From NCBI GenBank assembly GCA_001599595.1, contig BCHH01000011.1, positions 517,894 to 581,893 of the forward strand: a stretch of DNA of 64,000 nucleotides, read 5' to 3'. The notes under the pieces are model-generated. The model did not search any database, had not been told where the DNA came from, and saw only the letters and a list, made by a program, of their open reading frames with translations. The translations under genes were made by a program, and so were the position numbers. Below, one piece after another: positions 23,484 through 35,307 of this stretch (positions are counted from its first letter, which is position 1; each line of letters begins with the position of its first letter). The stretch comes from Beverwykella pulmonaria. Lineage: Eukaryota > Ascomycota > Dothideomycetes > Pleosporales > Melanommataceae.

Positions 23484-24154
23484 GGTAGATAAGATGGGAT
23501 AGAGCTCTCCAGCTACGCGCCCATTATCTTCTGCGCGCAATACAGCGGCTTGTATCAGTAGGAACTCATGGCGCTTGATCACCAAGCGCCTGCAATAGGC
23601 AGTAAACCGATAATATTCATTCAATGGCCGTGCACGCCGATTTTGAAGAACTTCTAAATGTCTTGTCATGCAATTGGCCCTAGTCCAAGATGTTGTCTCT
23701 GGAGCTTGTTGTACCTATTGAAGTTCTCTACGCAACCTTTGGAAGGCATCATTGATAGGCTCGTGTTGTCAAGTGCGTTCTAATACTATCCCAATGTTTC
23801 TTCTACTGGTGTTGAGGGACGCCTCTTCCAAGCTCATGTTCCAACCGCTTCTTTCATTCATTCTCACCTACTGGCGATACGGTACTCAGGCTTCTCATCA
23901 ATTGCTTTTCGTCAACGTTAACTTGCTTCACAGGTGAGACAACGCCAACGGTAGGGCTACATAAATTTCCTCCAACCTTCAAGCTCCATCTCCTTAACTA
24001 CAACCTCGTTCATTGACGGCAATAACCTCGATCGTAAGCCATCTTTCTCGGACTTTCCTCATCAATTGCATCTGTAGGCCACCACCTCGCCCCGAACAAT
24101 ATAGCTGGCAACTACCTAGAATCGACACAGCCGAGAACGAATCAAGCTCCGACA
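23484..24154. other. Intergenic
   Basis: No gene is seen. The last 200 bp are pyrimidine-rich and could be the leader of the ORF at 24155. Confidence 0.45.
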
Positions 24155-24856
24155 ATGGACCTTTCTCACCTCAATCGAGCGCAGAAGCGTGCGCAGGCAA
24201 TCAAGGAAGAGCTGGGGTACTTAACTCCAGACCATCTCGATACGTTCATTGAAGGGGTCGAGGAGATCGAACCTACCAAGTATCGACGAGTCAGCAGAAC
24301 CATACAGCCCGCTTTCAAGCTTTCCGAGCTCAAAGAGGGCGCCAATACTTCCAGTATGGGGGATATCTACTTCATCTATACTAGTGTGATCAAGAAGGTC
24401 GCCATTTTCGTAGAGAATGGTAGACTCAAGGTTAACCGAACCAACATGTTACCAGAGGGCAAGGCAGACTTCTTGTCAGTCCCGATTCTGCAATGGATCG
24501 CACAGAGTTTCCTTGCTCTCTAGAAGGCTAAGTATCAGAAGACCAGAGAGCACTTGGACATGATTAATGAAAAGCGGCAATGGGCTCATCACTTATTTCA
24601 GCGAAAGGTACGCCTCGCAGTCAATGGCAAAGTGAGTGTGTTATGGTCATCTACTCGTAGGAACCACGATGGCAGCAATATACTGACTAGTAATGGGTCT
24701 AGGCGCCTCCTAGTCAAAACTCGGGACATAACAACTTCGATGATAAATTGGGCGATGGTACATCTTGTAAAATACCTAAGATGAAAATTTACAATTCCCC
24801 AGGTGCAACTTCCAGGAGAGGAAGTGGCCAGCCCGTCACCAGACACCCTTCGATAA
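24155..24856 (+). pseudogene. Unknown gene interrupted by a TAG
   Basis: MDLSHLNRAQKRAQAIKEEL opens at 24155 and runs 122 residues to TAG at 24521. The same frame continues past the stop with coding-like, charged sequence (KAKYQKTREHLDMINEKRQ) to a possible donor at 24608. A possible acceptor at 24802 leads to VQLPGEEVASPSPDTLR and TAA at 24854. One nonsense change in an otherwise spliceable gene is the simplest reading. The alternative is a real 122-residue protein. No domain is recognised. Downstream frames to 25.4 kb also look like scattered remnants. Confidence 0.35.
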
Positions 24857-25580
24857 TGTAATGACTGCAGCATGGAATGTTGTCTCTGTCTATCTACATA
24901 TGAGCTCTGAATTCCCAGAACTTCATACAGCCATAACCGACCTGAAATCAGTCCTCGAAGAGTTTAGTACGGTTCATGATAATGGAATAGCTAATGAAGC
25001 ATCCCAGAGCAAGAACAGAGTGAAATTAACCACAGGAATGCACATCTGTGACAAGTCCACCAATGAAGAGTCCGAGATGGTCGTTCGATTCGAATCAACA
25101 CCGACGCTCTCACCCACAAAACGATAACATCATAGACAGTATGAATACACTGAGCTTGGCGGTAATGAAGATAAAATCCAGCAATCACCGCGCCCAGAGG
25201 TTAGAAATGGTGAGGACGCTCTGGGACAAGGCGAGGAAGACATCATTTGTTAGGATACTTGAGATTTACCGTTTCAAGCCCCGATACACCCCTTCACGTC
25301 AGAGAAGAGGAAGCTCAACAAGCTTTATACCTAAACTTTTGGAAGGACAGCACCAGGATCTCGGCAGCCACTTTCCATTAATCGCACAAGCAGGATGAGC
25401 CTATAAAGGAAAGTGATCACGATAATAACAGCCAGAACTTCAACCATGCTGTAGTCGAGGAGCGTCTAGAACCCTATGCAGCAACCTACCAGAAAATATA
25501 TGAATCGGTCTGAGCGATGTAGACCGCAGTGAATTAGGCCTCAGCTGTTCCCTAGAATAATATGAACATTAGACCTGAAA

Positions 25581-25607
25581 GATGCCTGCCATAGTTTGGC
25601 AGGCATC
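25581..25607. repeat. Perfect 11-bp inverted repeat (hairpin)
   Basis: GATGCCTGCCA and TGGCAGGCATC are exact reverse complements around a 5-base loop TAGTT. No U-run or neighbouring gene assigns it a function. Confidence 0.85.
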
Positions 25608-25792
25608 CATCTCCCAATTTGCTGAAACCATATAGTTCCCAGTTGACTGGCAGTCTCTTTCTATCTGTAACTGTAGTCACAAAAAATTCTTTGGCGAGCT
25701 TTTCATCTCTCTCCACACTGGTTTCAGGCTTGGAGATCTAGGATATTCAGGTTATAATATGACATCTTAGTGCGGACTGAGTGCGATTTACT

Positions 25793-25829
25793 TTTCGCTA
25801 TTATATACACGGGGTATATAATAGCGAAA
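25793..25829. repeat. Perfect 16-bp inverted repeat (hairpin)
   Basis: TTTCGCTATTATATAC and GTATATAATAGCGAAA pair exactly around loop ACGGG. A perfect 16-bp arm is unlikely by chance. It could be a mini transposon remnant, a palindrome or a cruciform. Confidence 0.85.
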
Positions 25830-26416
25830 CCTAACAAATTTTATAACATCAATTGTCCCACACCCCTTCATGATTGCTTTCCATTTGTATATACAGTCGA
25901 TGATCAACTCGATATTTGTTGCTAAACATTTTAATGAGTCTAATCAAGAGATGAAGTACCATTTTTCAGAGACTGCACTACACACGTCCTAGACAGATCT
26001 TTCCACCTATTTACTAGACTTTCTTGTAAGTTTTCAACCGTGGTATTTTGCTATTTTCGTCATCATCGGTGTGCACTACTCTCTTCCGCTCGGTATGTAC
26101 TTAGACACCATTTGGCTATCTTTATCAGGATATCAAAGGACACCTAGAAAAATACAGCAGTTTGATCTTGTGAATAAGCCTACTCAGGAATTGATGAGGT
26201 AAAAGTGGGTTAAGGATCAAAGTATATATTACACTATTCCCCCATGTACCCAATGTGGGCCAGGCCTAAATATAGACCTATTCCGAGAATCTTGCATTCT
26301 CACTTCAGATCCGCTTGCTCAAACTCCCATGATGCACCAAAACCGCATCCGAAACTCCAATCCTCCCATGATTCCCAAACCCTATACTAAACGCCAAGCA
26401 ATGAACCTCGCAACGC

Positions 26417-27737
26417 CTATTTTCCCTTCCCATTCTCCTTCTTCAACTCGGGCCCCCAGAAATCCTCCGCCTCCCTTTCATACCCCTCCCGCTGCAGCTT
26501 CCGCCTCTTCGCCTTGCTCTCCTCCAATCCGCCCCCTTCATGCACAGCGTCCCTCTTCTGCGCTTGATTCAGCTTCACAAGATCGATCTTGTCGGGGTCG
26601 CGACACTGCTTCAATTTCTTGACCAGCACTTGCACTTCGTCTTTTGCCTTTTTGTCGCGGGCCTCTTTCTCTTCTTTTGACATCGAGGAGGAGGTGAAGG
26701 AGTGGTGGGAGGAGAGTAAAGTGGCGCAGGCGCGGATTGTAGACAAAGTTTTTGTGTATATGTGTGTTGCGGGAGGGAGTTTTGTCGACAGGTAGAATAA
26801 AGTGAGGGGTTCGTCGGCGAGGAGGTGCGAGGCCAGCCAGATGTGCGAGGGTGAGTAGAGGAAGTATGCGTCTGTGAGTTGGGCGGCGGTTTTCAGTGTG
26901 TGCGAGGCGAGTGTGTAGGCGTTTGTGACGCGCTTTTCCAGCTCTTCAACGCTCATCTTGATCTCCGGCCCACCAACCTTCCGAGGCAGAAGCAGCATGC
27001 GTGTTTGTAGTTCGGCGGGGGTCTCTGTAGCGTTTGGCATAGATGCGAGGTCTCCATGCGCCAATTCCATAATCTCGAGGTGTCCGCCTTTAAGACCCCG
27101 GAACGGGTGTCGCACATCCAAGTTATATCGCAGAGCTTGCACGATGAGGTACTCGGGCGCAAGAATCTTCTCAGCGGAGGACTTGGCGAATCTCGCGGCG
27201 AAGTTCTCGGCGTTCAGGAAGTAGGACTCGGCTTTATTTGCGATGAACATTGCGGTGCGGGAGATGTTCTGCCCTTCGTACGTCATTGGGGAATTGAAAA
27301 GGTAGAACCGGCGGAGGAATTGGATGCATGTCGCCTGCCAGCCTCTCATCAGCCTCTCTCCTCCATACACATATCGTATTGTGGCTTACCGTGACTTCAG
27401 TAGGGAATTTGCAAAAATCCCCCAACTCCCGCGCCAAATCGCAGAACCGATCCACGAGCTTCATCTCCTCTTCCACGGTCAAACAGTCTACTTCTCTATC
27501 CCCCACCTCTACAGGCATAGGTGTGTTGCTTCCATTTTCGACACCCGAGTTGCGCTCGCTTTCGCTATCTAATGCTTGTTGGGAGCGATGGGCGCGTTGG
27601 CGCGCGACGGCTGCTTTTACGCGCTCGCTGGCTTGGTGGTTGGTTTTTTGGCGCTGGGCGGCTAGCTGCGCCGGCGTGAAGGACCAGTTGCGGTATTGGG
27701 TCGAGGTACGGTAGATGTCGTCTTCGGTGAGCTTCAT
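26417..27737 (-). CDS. CCL1: Cyclin H / Ccl1, TFIIH-CAK subunit (421 aa)
   Basis: Exons 27737-27390 and 27334-26417 with a 55-nt intron. The opening MKLTEDDIYRTSTQYRNWSF matches the cyclin H N-terminal helix. Residues about 85-300 form two cyclin folds: LTVEEEMKLVDRFCDLAREL, then ATCIQFLRRFYLFNSPMTY and MFIANKAES, with ILAPEYLIVQALRYNLDVRHPFRG typical of Ccl1/cyclin H. The tail is basic and helical (KEEKEARDKKAKDEV, KAKRRKLQREGYEREAEDFWGPE). With Kin28/CDK7 and Tfb3 it forms the CDK-activating kinase of TFIIH, which phosphorylates the RNA polymerase II C-terminal domain. It is the one intact gene in an otherwise decayed 9-kb zone. Confidence 0.9.
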
Positions 27738-28670
27738 TGTGGAGGTTGTTGTTCTGGGAGCCCGTTGAGGTGTCGGGGGAGGGAAAAGCTTACTCTTACA
27801 AATATCATATCATTATAGTGTGCGTGGTGAGCTTCGCTGAGTGAGAAAGCCCTGATCTTGAGGATTGTGCCTAGCAGGGCAAAGTATGATGTTGAAGTCG
27901 AGGTTGCCTGACTAATAGGAACAACGACGCTAGGCTGCTCTGCGCTAGTCCCAACTCAGCCTCAACACCAAGCTCCTATCACGAAGTCACGAGCCGGGCC
28001 TTCTCCCTACTAGTGTATGATGCTTTTAGCCTTTTATTCCAGGATAGCTTAGCGTACAAACATCGCACTACCTTGGTTTTGCGAATAAGGTCTTTGTAAT
28101 TATCATTGAAACTTCTTGGAAACTTCCGGTCTCTTTGATTACTTCAGACCATACCTCTTTTGCTTCTGGGAAGGGTTTTTAGATTCCAAGCGACTTTATG
28201 TATTGAATTCGAAGATCGAGTTGATGTGGGGGTTCTGCCATCTGAGCTTCACGTGTTTTATCCAGCTGCTCTTTTGTGCAGTCTGAACAGATGATCATAG
28301 TACGTACTCCTCTGCTCTAAATCTTCCTGAGATCCTTCGGTAACTGCTGTTACTTGCCTTACAGCTATATGAAAGCGTACTGCGTCTGCACCATATCGCG
28401 GGAAGACGCAGACTCTCATCTCATCTGTGTTGAAAAGGGAAAGAGAAGGTTACTCGCTTCACCTTCCGTGTCCAGTTTTAACGTTGTAGAATACAACGTT
28501 ATTATATGCCTTTCCCATCTTTTTTGGTGCCACATAAGTTCTGCGCTTATCCACTTAGGATGACCTCGTTTCCTGTGCCCCTCTTCCTTCAACACTTGTA
28601 ATCACATATCATCTCTCATCAGCTGGACACATGTTCATTGTCGCCTTCTCCAGTTACATTTACATTTAAT
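27738..28670. other. Intergenic
   Basis: Promoter side of CCL1 plus about 0.7 kb without a recognisable gene. It contains the inverted repeat at 28480. Confidence 0.5.
28480..28500. repeat. Perfect 9-bp inverted repeat
   Basis: AACGTTGTA and TACAACGTT flank GAA. It is a short exact palindrome in AT-rich non-coding DNA; function unknown. Confidence 0.75.
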
Positions 28671-29466
28671 ATGGATTCTAGTAATCTTGATCCTGACATT
28701 GGTTCGTCCATGCCCCAAGATCTCTCCCCTTTCTTCCGTCTCCCTCGAGAGATTCGTGATTACATCTACGATGATCTCTTTACCGACTGGTGTTTTTGCA
28801 ATTGGATTAGTTCCAAACAGTCCTTTCATAAATACCGCGCCTACTTCTCGCATTTGCGGTCCACCAGTCACGGGAGGTGCTCCACGCCCACCTGGCCCCT
28901 AGCTTGCAGACAAATTTTTTTAGAGGCCCGATAGTAGTATCATCTGAAAGCTTGCTGTGTTTACATCTCCATGTTCAAGTCCTATCGAATTGAAAATATC
29001 AGCAATCTCACTTTTCTCCACCCTCAATGTGTCCGCACGTTGGACTATTTTCACACCTTCGACCCGACCCTCTCATGGTCTCCTGTTTTGACAGAGAGTT
29101 TTTTTCGAGAGTTTACCAAATTTGGATATTTCCTTCAAGGAACTAACGTCTACCTTCAAGATTAAGAGCGATCGACTATTTGAGGTAAGACCAGGATTCG
29201 AACATCATTTCTTCCATTCTTCGCAACTCCAAAGAATACGTTTCGAAAAAGTAGAATTCATAATCGACCACCTAATGATTCACAGGATATCAGATGTCAG
29301 TTTGATGGCCGAAATCTACTCAACTCTCCAGAAAAAAAGGGTCGAAACAGCAAAGCTTCTGGCCAATGGCAGCTCGGCATCTACACCTTTGAAAAAAGGA
29401 GGATACCTGATGCGAGATTGGATTGAAAAGGTGCCGGGTGAAAATGGTGACACCCACTGTTCCTAG
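28671..29466 (+). pseudogene. Decayed 2EXR/F-box-like fungal gene
   Basis: Residues 18-30 of the frame from 28671 read LSPFFRLPREIRDYIYDDLF, the hallmark start of fungal 2EXR-type proteins. WPLACRQIFLEAR is the usual second landmark. Two adjacent TAG codons follow at 28932-28937. The same frame then continues (ISMFKSYRIENISNLTFL) to about 29,165. The rest (KIKSDRLFEVRPGFEHHFF to TAG before 29466) is in another frame. Stops plus a frame change suggest decay. An alternative is an 87-residue truncated protein. The family has no established biochemical function. Confidence 0.45.
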
Positions 29467-30042
29467 CATTTAAAAGTTTGCAAAAGTCAAAGAGAAGGAA
29501 CAGGCGAGGACTTATCATACAATGGACTTCATCACTAGATTGAGGTCTACAAACATCATGGATTGGATTCTTTTGTTACCGTAGGCCATCGTCACTTTGA
29601 ACGAATTGAGTCCCTTGGCCCAGACAAGACTTCCCTCCGCTGTAAGGAACCAGGTTTGACAGTGTGAGTGAGAAACGGCAAGGTTTTCGTGTCTGGTGAT
29701 GACGAAACTGAGCTTGAAGCAACCCGAGCTACGGGCGACGCCTGCGAGAGCATTCACTGAACACGCCTTGACATGCCGCGATGCGTCGTCCCTGTAACAC
29801 AGCACCCAACCCTCTATCATTAACCTCAAGCAATCGAATCTCTTCAGGCTTTGCAATATAAAACCACCACCGCCGCCCTCGGCTCCCCCTCAACTCATGC
29901 AACACAACCAGCATCACTTCGATAGCCCCACATTTCCTGCGTTGGCATACACAGCCACTGTGAGATTTGTGATATATGCATCTCTTTATACGCCATCCTG
30001 AGCTCTAGAAAGTCATCTACGGTTGATCCAAAAAGCCTCGCG
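29467..30042. other. Intergenic
   Basis: Minus-strand frames at 29515-29917 have no recognisable domain. Nothing else is supported. Confidence 0.4.
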
Positions 30043-32171
30043 ATGTCGACCTCAATCATATTTGCGCTTCTCCACTCATCCGGCAAATATATCTACGATA
30101 AAGCTGTAATAACCAACGATCAGCATGTTGCATGTGGAATGAAGGTGTTTGAGACCGATGGTAAGTGTCTCATGTGGGTGATTGATCAAATTAGAGCCGC
30201 TAATACAAGCCAACACAAGAAAAATTTCAAAACTGCGAAATTGGAGCGCGCGCTTGTTGCAAAAGACCGCGTCATCTCTGAACATGGCACAAAACAGACG
30301 CAAAAAGATCAGCTGGTTGCTGAGGCGGCTGTTAAATCCGTTCTTTTCTTGAAGTTGGAGGAGAAACCTGCTGTTTGCGAGAGGCTGAGGGTCGATCACC
30401 GAAAACCCCAAGAGACGATCCAGCGAGAGTGCGAGCTGTCGACTATTGCAAAGAGCACGCTTGAGGTCAAGGTCGAGGAGTTAAAGGATGGTATGACTTC
30501 AAGTGCCACCGCCTATTCTAGGCTTTCTTCCCACGTAAACACCGAAGCACCTAAATACACAAATATCTTAGAGATGGCTCAACAGGATCACAAGCCATCG
30601 AATTCCGAGAAGAGTGCACTTGCCGCCGAGGTTGTGAACTTGAAGCGGGCGCTTGCTGCAAAGGACGACATCACCTTTGACATGTCTTCAAAGTTGATAG
30701 AGTAAGATGCTGCCCTCAACAAGACCTCCTCAATGGTAGCTGCAAAAGAAAAGGCGCGAAACCGATTAAGCGCCAAGTCGAAGAAAAACAACGACAAGTA
30801 TGAGAAGCAAGTAACATGGCTTGTGCAAGCGATAAGTCGGCTTAAGGAAGAGAAGGTAGAACTTGAGGCCGACAAAGATGAGCTTAACAACGAGATGAAG
30901 TGGCTCAATAAGGATCACCTAAAGCTCGAAGCTGAGATCGAATAGAAGGAGACAGTCATTCAGAAGGCTTGTGAGAATAGGTACTTCATCGGAGATAAAC
31001 TAGAAATCTCGTAGCGGCAGGTGAAGAACGCCACAAAGGACCTGAAAGAATTGGAAGTGCAGAACAATGTCTTTGTAGGAGATGCTACCACCAACTACAC
31101 TAGGATTGAAGAGATGGCAAATATCATTGTGGAAAATGGTCGAATCTATCAAAACATTCTAGAAAAGAAGGAGAAGATCGAAGAGCACATGGAGAACGAT
31201 ATGACCTCGCCAAATTTCAGTTTTTCGGATCCAAACAATTTGCGTTATAATCCTTCAAAGAGAGCATCAAGCATCGAGCATCAAGCAAAGTTGCAGAGCT
31301 GAAGGAAGAGATCGAGGCCCAAGAGGCCACTATCGTCGAGCTCTATTATCAGACCAAAGACTCCGTTAGCTACTGAAGGAGATTACATCCTTGGAAGCAG
31401 AGAAGGCGAAACTCTTGGTTAATGACGCTAACTACTGTTGCAAAGTTCTTTGTAAAGATTAGTAAGGCTGCAAATGCCGCCTTTTGCTCACCTAACATTG
31501 GACTCTCTGTCAAGGCGATTGCATTAATTGCAACACACAAAACGTATATGTCTGGAAGACTAAGGAGGCCTTATATCATGCCAAGAAATTCAAAGACAAG
31601 CTCTTTGACTGCCAGATCAAGGAAATGCGAAAGACGGAAATCTACCAACAATGCAGGTTCACGAAGACAATCCAACAGGATTTGTATTTGCTACAAAAAC
31701 GAATGTTCGTACCTCACGAATTTCGTGAACTATAGATAACAAGGTCTACTTCCAGCCTAGAATTTTGTGGCTGGGTAACTGGTTAGACATTCAGTAGTTA
31801 GAGCACTTCAATCTCAAGCACAAGGAGCTAATAGCCGAAGAACAACGCCTCTTGGGTGTTAATCGGAAATTGCATAGAGAGATCGCGACGTATCGTGAAG
31901 AGAAGCGCATGCGTTTGGATACCCTCGTCAAGTGGCCGACGCTAACTTCGCGGACAAAGAACCCAAGCTCAAGAGGCAAGCTGACGATCCAAAGGGCGAG
32001 ACTCCAGACCTCGCCGCTGTTGAGAGGGAGAAGAAAGCGGAATTCCGTGGGCGCTATGGGTTCGTACGGGATTCGTCTAGTCGGTTAAGGACCGTTGTTG
32101 ACGTAAAGAACCCAGCGGATGTCAATAGAATCTGGCCTTCAGGATTGAACGACAATTCGGTGGACGCCTAA
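30043..32171 (+). pseudogene. Large coiled-coil protein gene broken by TAG/TAA codons and frameshifts
   Basis: One reading frame from ATG 30043 encodes heptad-rich, charged sequence (LERALVAKDRVIS, LKEEKVELEADKDELNNEM, MANIIVENGRIYQNILEKKE) to 31302. It is cut by TAA at 30703, TAG at 30943 and TAG at 31012. Coiled-coil character continues on both sides of each stop. Past 31.3 kb it shifts frame (KVAELKEEIEAQEATIVELY), then shifts again (YHAKKFKDKLFDCQIKEM). It returns to the first frame (LEHFNLKHKELIAEEQRLL) after another TAG at 31795. A last shift leads to DANFADKEPKLKRQ and an end near 32,171. The original protein would have been about 650-700 residues. Family and function are unknown. C-to-T changes of Gln codons (CAG to TAG, CAA to TAA) would explain the stops. 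Confidence 0.6.
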
Positions 32172-32837
32172 TTCGGGATTGAGGACCGATATGACGAGGA
32201 TTAAGAATAGTAGTGATGAAATTGGCTACTCGGGAAGTAGATTACGAGTGGAGCGTGGGGGTTAGAGTGAATGAGGAAGGACTTGCATGACTTTCAAGAA
32301 TATACCCGGCCTTATAATTGGCTTGGAGAACTGGCATGGTTTGGCAGGGTGGACGAGAAACGGTCCAGTGCAATTTCGCATCATCCTCAGAGGTTTTAAG
32401 AGTAGCATCACTGATCAAGGTCGAGGTATAGCTCAGTGTAAAAGGTAATTGTTCAGCGTGAAGAAGATAGTAAATGCGTGTTCATACTATTTATATACAT
32501 ACTGATTATCAGCAGGAAGGTGGAAAGTCTGCCGAAGCGGTAGTTGAACTGGGTGAAACTCGGCAGAAGGCAACCCTTCACCATGACGAGGTTAGTGCAT
32601 GAGCACTCAAAATGGTTGTTACATATACTAACAATAAATATCCGGCACTAAAATCGGCTGAGAAGCTTCAACGTTTCGAAACTCGCCTCGACTATGTCAA
32701 TGACCAACTGTTCATTCGAATGATAGATGTTACTCGCTCTGCGCAACATCAAAAGATCCCCCACAAGCTAGATGATTAGTCGTACCCACTTACTAAGAAC
32801 CTCCAAACCATCCTAGTTCCCCTGTAACATGAATTAC
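32172..32837. other. Intergenic
   Basis: Between the coiled-coil remnant and the 3' end of the MFS gene. No gene is recognised. Confidence 0.45.
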
Positions 32838-34649
32838 CTAAACCTTCTCCACATGTTCTGCCCCCGTAACACTATTCTTCCTCCTCTTCTCCCTCGCCAC
32901 CCCCCTACTTTTATCCAGACTCTGTGCAAACTTACTGTTGGCCCTAATCTCCGGGCCTTTCTTATAGACAATATAAATCGGAATCGTGACTAAGATAGCG
33001 AGACAAGCAAGGATCGTAGATGCGTATTCCAATGGCCGGCCTGGAATGTTCTCGTACATGGGTGCGGAATAGAGTGCGGCAATGCCAGCGAGGAAATCCC
33101 GAGCGAGATCGTTTCCGCCAGTTGCGGAGGCGGCATACGGGCCGTAGGCCGCGGTTTGGTAGTCGATGGAGGATTGGTAGATGGCGTACTGGTAGGGTGG
33201 TTAACCATTTGTAATTGGGTTGGCTGTTCTGGGATGGGGTGCCTCACATTTGCGATTGCAACCATACAGGAGAAAATCATAGTCGCAATCCAAGGAATCC
33301 CATGATCCGGCCCAAGGGAAGTCCAAGCAAATCCAAACAGCCCGATAGTCTCGAGAGGCGCTAGGAATAGCAACCACCAGAGTCTCGCTTCGGGCTGCAG
33401 CTTCCCCGGGGAGTGGCGCCGGATCTTGCGGAAATGATGGATAGAGGGTAGGTACGAGAGGTAGGAGATAATATATCCAACCAAGAGTCTAGGCTCATGT
33501 TAGTCACTTCACGCCAAGATTGGAAAAGCTGGGATAGGCAGCACTCACGGGACAAAGGCGAGACTAACGCCGATGGTGCCGAAGCCCCACTGTTTGTATA
33601 CAGGCTGGAATGACTGCAGGAAGGTGAAGATTAGGGCGTCGCTGAAGCCGCTGAGGAGAGAGAGCCAAAGGACAATAGGCTCCGTGAAGAACATATAGAA
33701 TGGTCTAACGTCATGTTAGCCACGTTTGATTTTCCACGGTTGTTGCACATACCTAGAAAAGATGGTCCAGAACTCCTTGCCGGAAAATTTGCGACCACTG
33801 ATTTCATTCGGACCGTAGATGTTCGGGTCTTCACCGGTCTTGCGCCTCCTCTTTGCTTCTCGGTCGAGCAGAATTGTAGATCGGGTTTCTGGGTTACAGA
33901 AAAGATGCACGAGTTGGACGGCCCCACCGACGATGAGCTGGATCCAGAAAACCCAGGGCAGTGAGAGATGCGCTTCGACAAATCCACCGGCAATAGCACC
34001 AACCACAGACCCACCGACTGAGGAAAGAACCAAGAATGCTACAGCATATTCTTGTTCATCAGGTTCCCACATATCAGCTAGAACCCCCAACGTAACCGAT
34101 CCTCCGGCTGTGGACAACCCCCCCAAAAGCCTACACACCACATATGTCTCATAGTTCTTCGCTAGCGCACACGGAATCTGCCACACATTCACCAAAAACA
34201 GACTAAGCTGCTGAATGGGCCACCGTCCATACTCCTCACTCCAGGGCGCCCACAACTCGCAACCAAAAGCGTAGGCAACGAGAAACGTCATCTGCGGGAT
34301 CCGAGCTATTTGCTTAGAGATGCCGAATTTCTCGGAGATGCCGGCCACGCCGTTGGCGTACATAGACGCGTTGAGGTTCATGGATATTTGGATGAGAAAG
34401 ACGACGCCTGTGACGGCAGGTATTAGAATAACAGATTTGGAGAAGGGCAGGGGCAGGTATGGGTTTGAGGTTACCGAGGATCTGCCACTTGCGCCATGTC
34501 GGGAAGCTATACCCAAGCTTATCCCACGCATCGGTGTGTTGAAGCTCGATTTTGTCATCTTTGATGATGCGATCTGTGTTCTCTTGTTGGAGGACTCGGC
34601 CTTCGCCGTAATTGGGGTCTTTCTCTGTCTCGGGCACTGCGGTCGCCAT
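32838..34649 (-). CDS. MFS transporter, polyamine/drug exporter type (525 aa, 5 exons)
   Basis: Exons 34649-34475, 34407-33753, 33704-33549, 33488-33248 and 33188-32838. All phases agree. The cytosolic N-terminus (58 aa) is polar. Twelve membrane segments follow: VVFLIQISMNLNASMYANGV begins TM1, and YVVCRLLGGLSTAGGSVTLGVLADMWEPDEQ carries the motif before the charged loop of DHA1 proteins. A cytosolic loop of charged residues (LLDREAKRRRKTGEDPNIYG) separates the halves. The layout and the WRKW...ISEKFGIS opening match fungal DHA1 exporters near the Tpo1/Flr1 group, which export polyamines and drugs with proton exchange at the plasma membrane. The substrate cannot be read from sequence. The tail is basic (REKRRKNS). 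Confidence 0.85.
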
Positions 34650-35307
34650 GGAAGCAATTTTGTCGTTGGCAGAAAAGAGAGAGAGGTAGATGGAGGTGAG
34701 AGAGAGTTGCAAATGAAAGAGAATACAGGTAAGACGGCAGCAGAATATCATTTACTTCATATACGCCCTACCTACTTTCGCCCGCCCTACGGCACAAACG
34801 CCACCTATTCCGCTCTATGACTTGCCTTGTGCGGTCACGTCAACAAAGGCGGGTGGTTTTGTCTTCGTGAGCTTGCTTCCCCGCCAATCCTCTCTAAGAA
34901 CGTCTTGTTGCAACAAGCCAAGGCTTAATCCCAGGTAGCGGGGTAGCTTACACTCGTCCCTATCGACCGATGGGCGTTGTAGTTTTAGCTGTGGTGGTGA
35001 TGTGTTGCCAAGTCGAAGGATGAGCTGTTGCGTCATGATCTTCGCTTGTGGGTGTGAGCGTGCAACACTGCAAATCCCATGGCCATCGCGTACTCGGATT
35101 CCGGTAGAGTTGTGCCTTGCATCGTAGTGGGTGATGTCATGGATGGTGAGAGGATGAAGTAGAGGAACGTGGGAGCTCAATGAAGGTTGACCATGTGTAG
35201 GGGAAGACCCACTCGATCTGACGCTAAACCTATTCTAGATAGTTACCCGTACACAGTTTATTCTACAGATCGTTCAGTCGTAAGACGCTCTCTCTACTCT
35301 TATTACA
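34650..35307. other. Intergenic, upstream of the MFS gene
   Basis: Promoter of the MFS gene and 3' flank of the phospholipase. No gene is supported. Confidence 0.5.

Larger units (their letters stand above)
24857..26416. other. AT-rich intergenic zone with hairpins
   Basis: Frame scraps (24861-25127 plus strand) carry no domain. From 25.5 kb the DNA becomes AT-rich and holds two perfect inverted repeats, listed separately. No transposase is recognised. Confidence 0.5.

Noticed and set aside
29515..29917. Minus-strand frames of 62-113 codons
   Set aside because: No motif, no supported start or splice sites.
30703..31797. Stop-codon reassignment (TAG read as Gln) to explain the coiled-coil gene
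   Set aside because: Neighbouring intact genes such as RPT2 end normally in TAG, and the region also has frameshifts, so decay is simpler.
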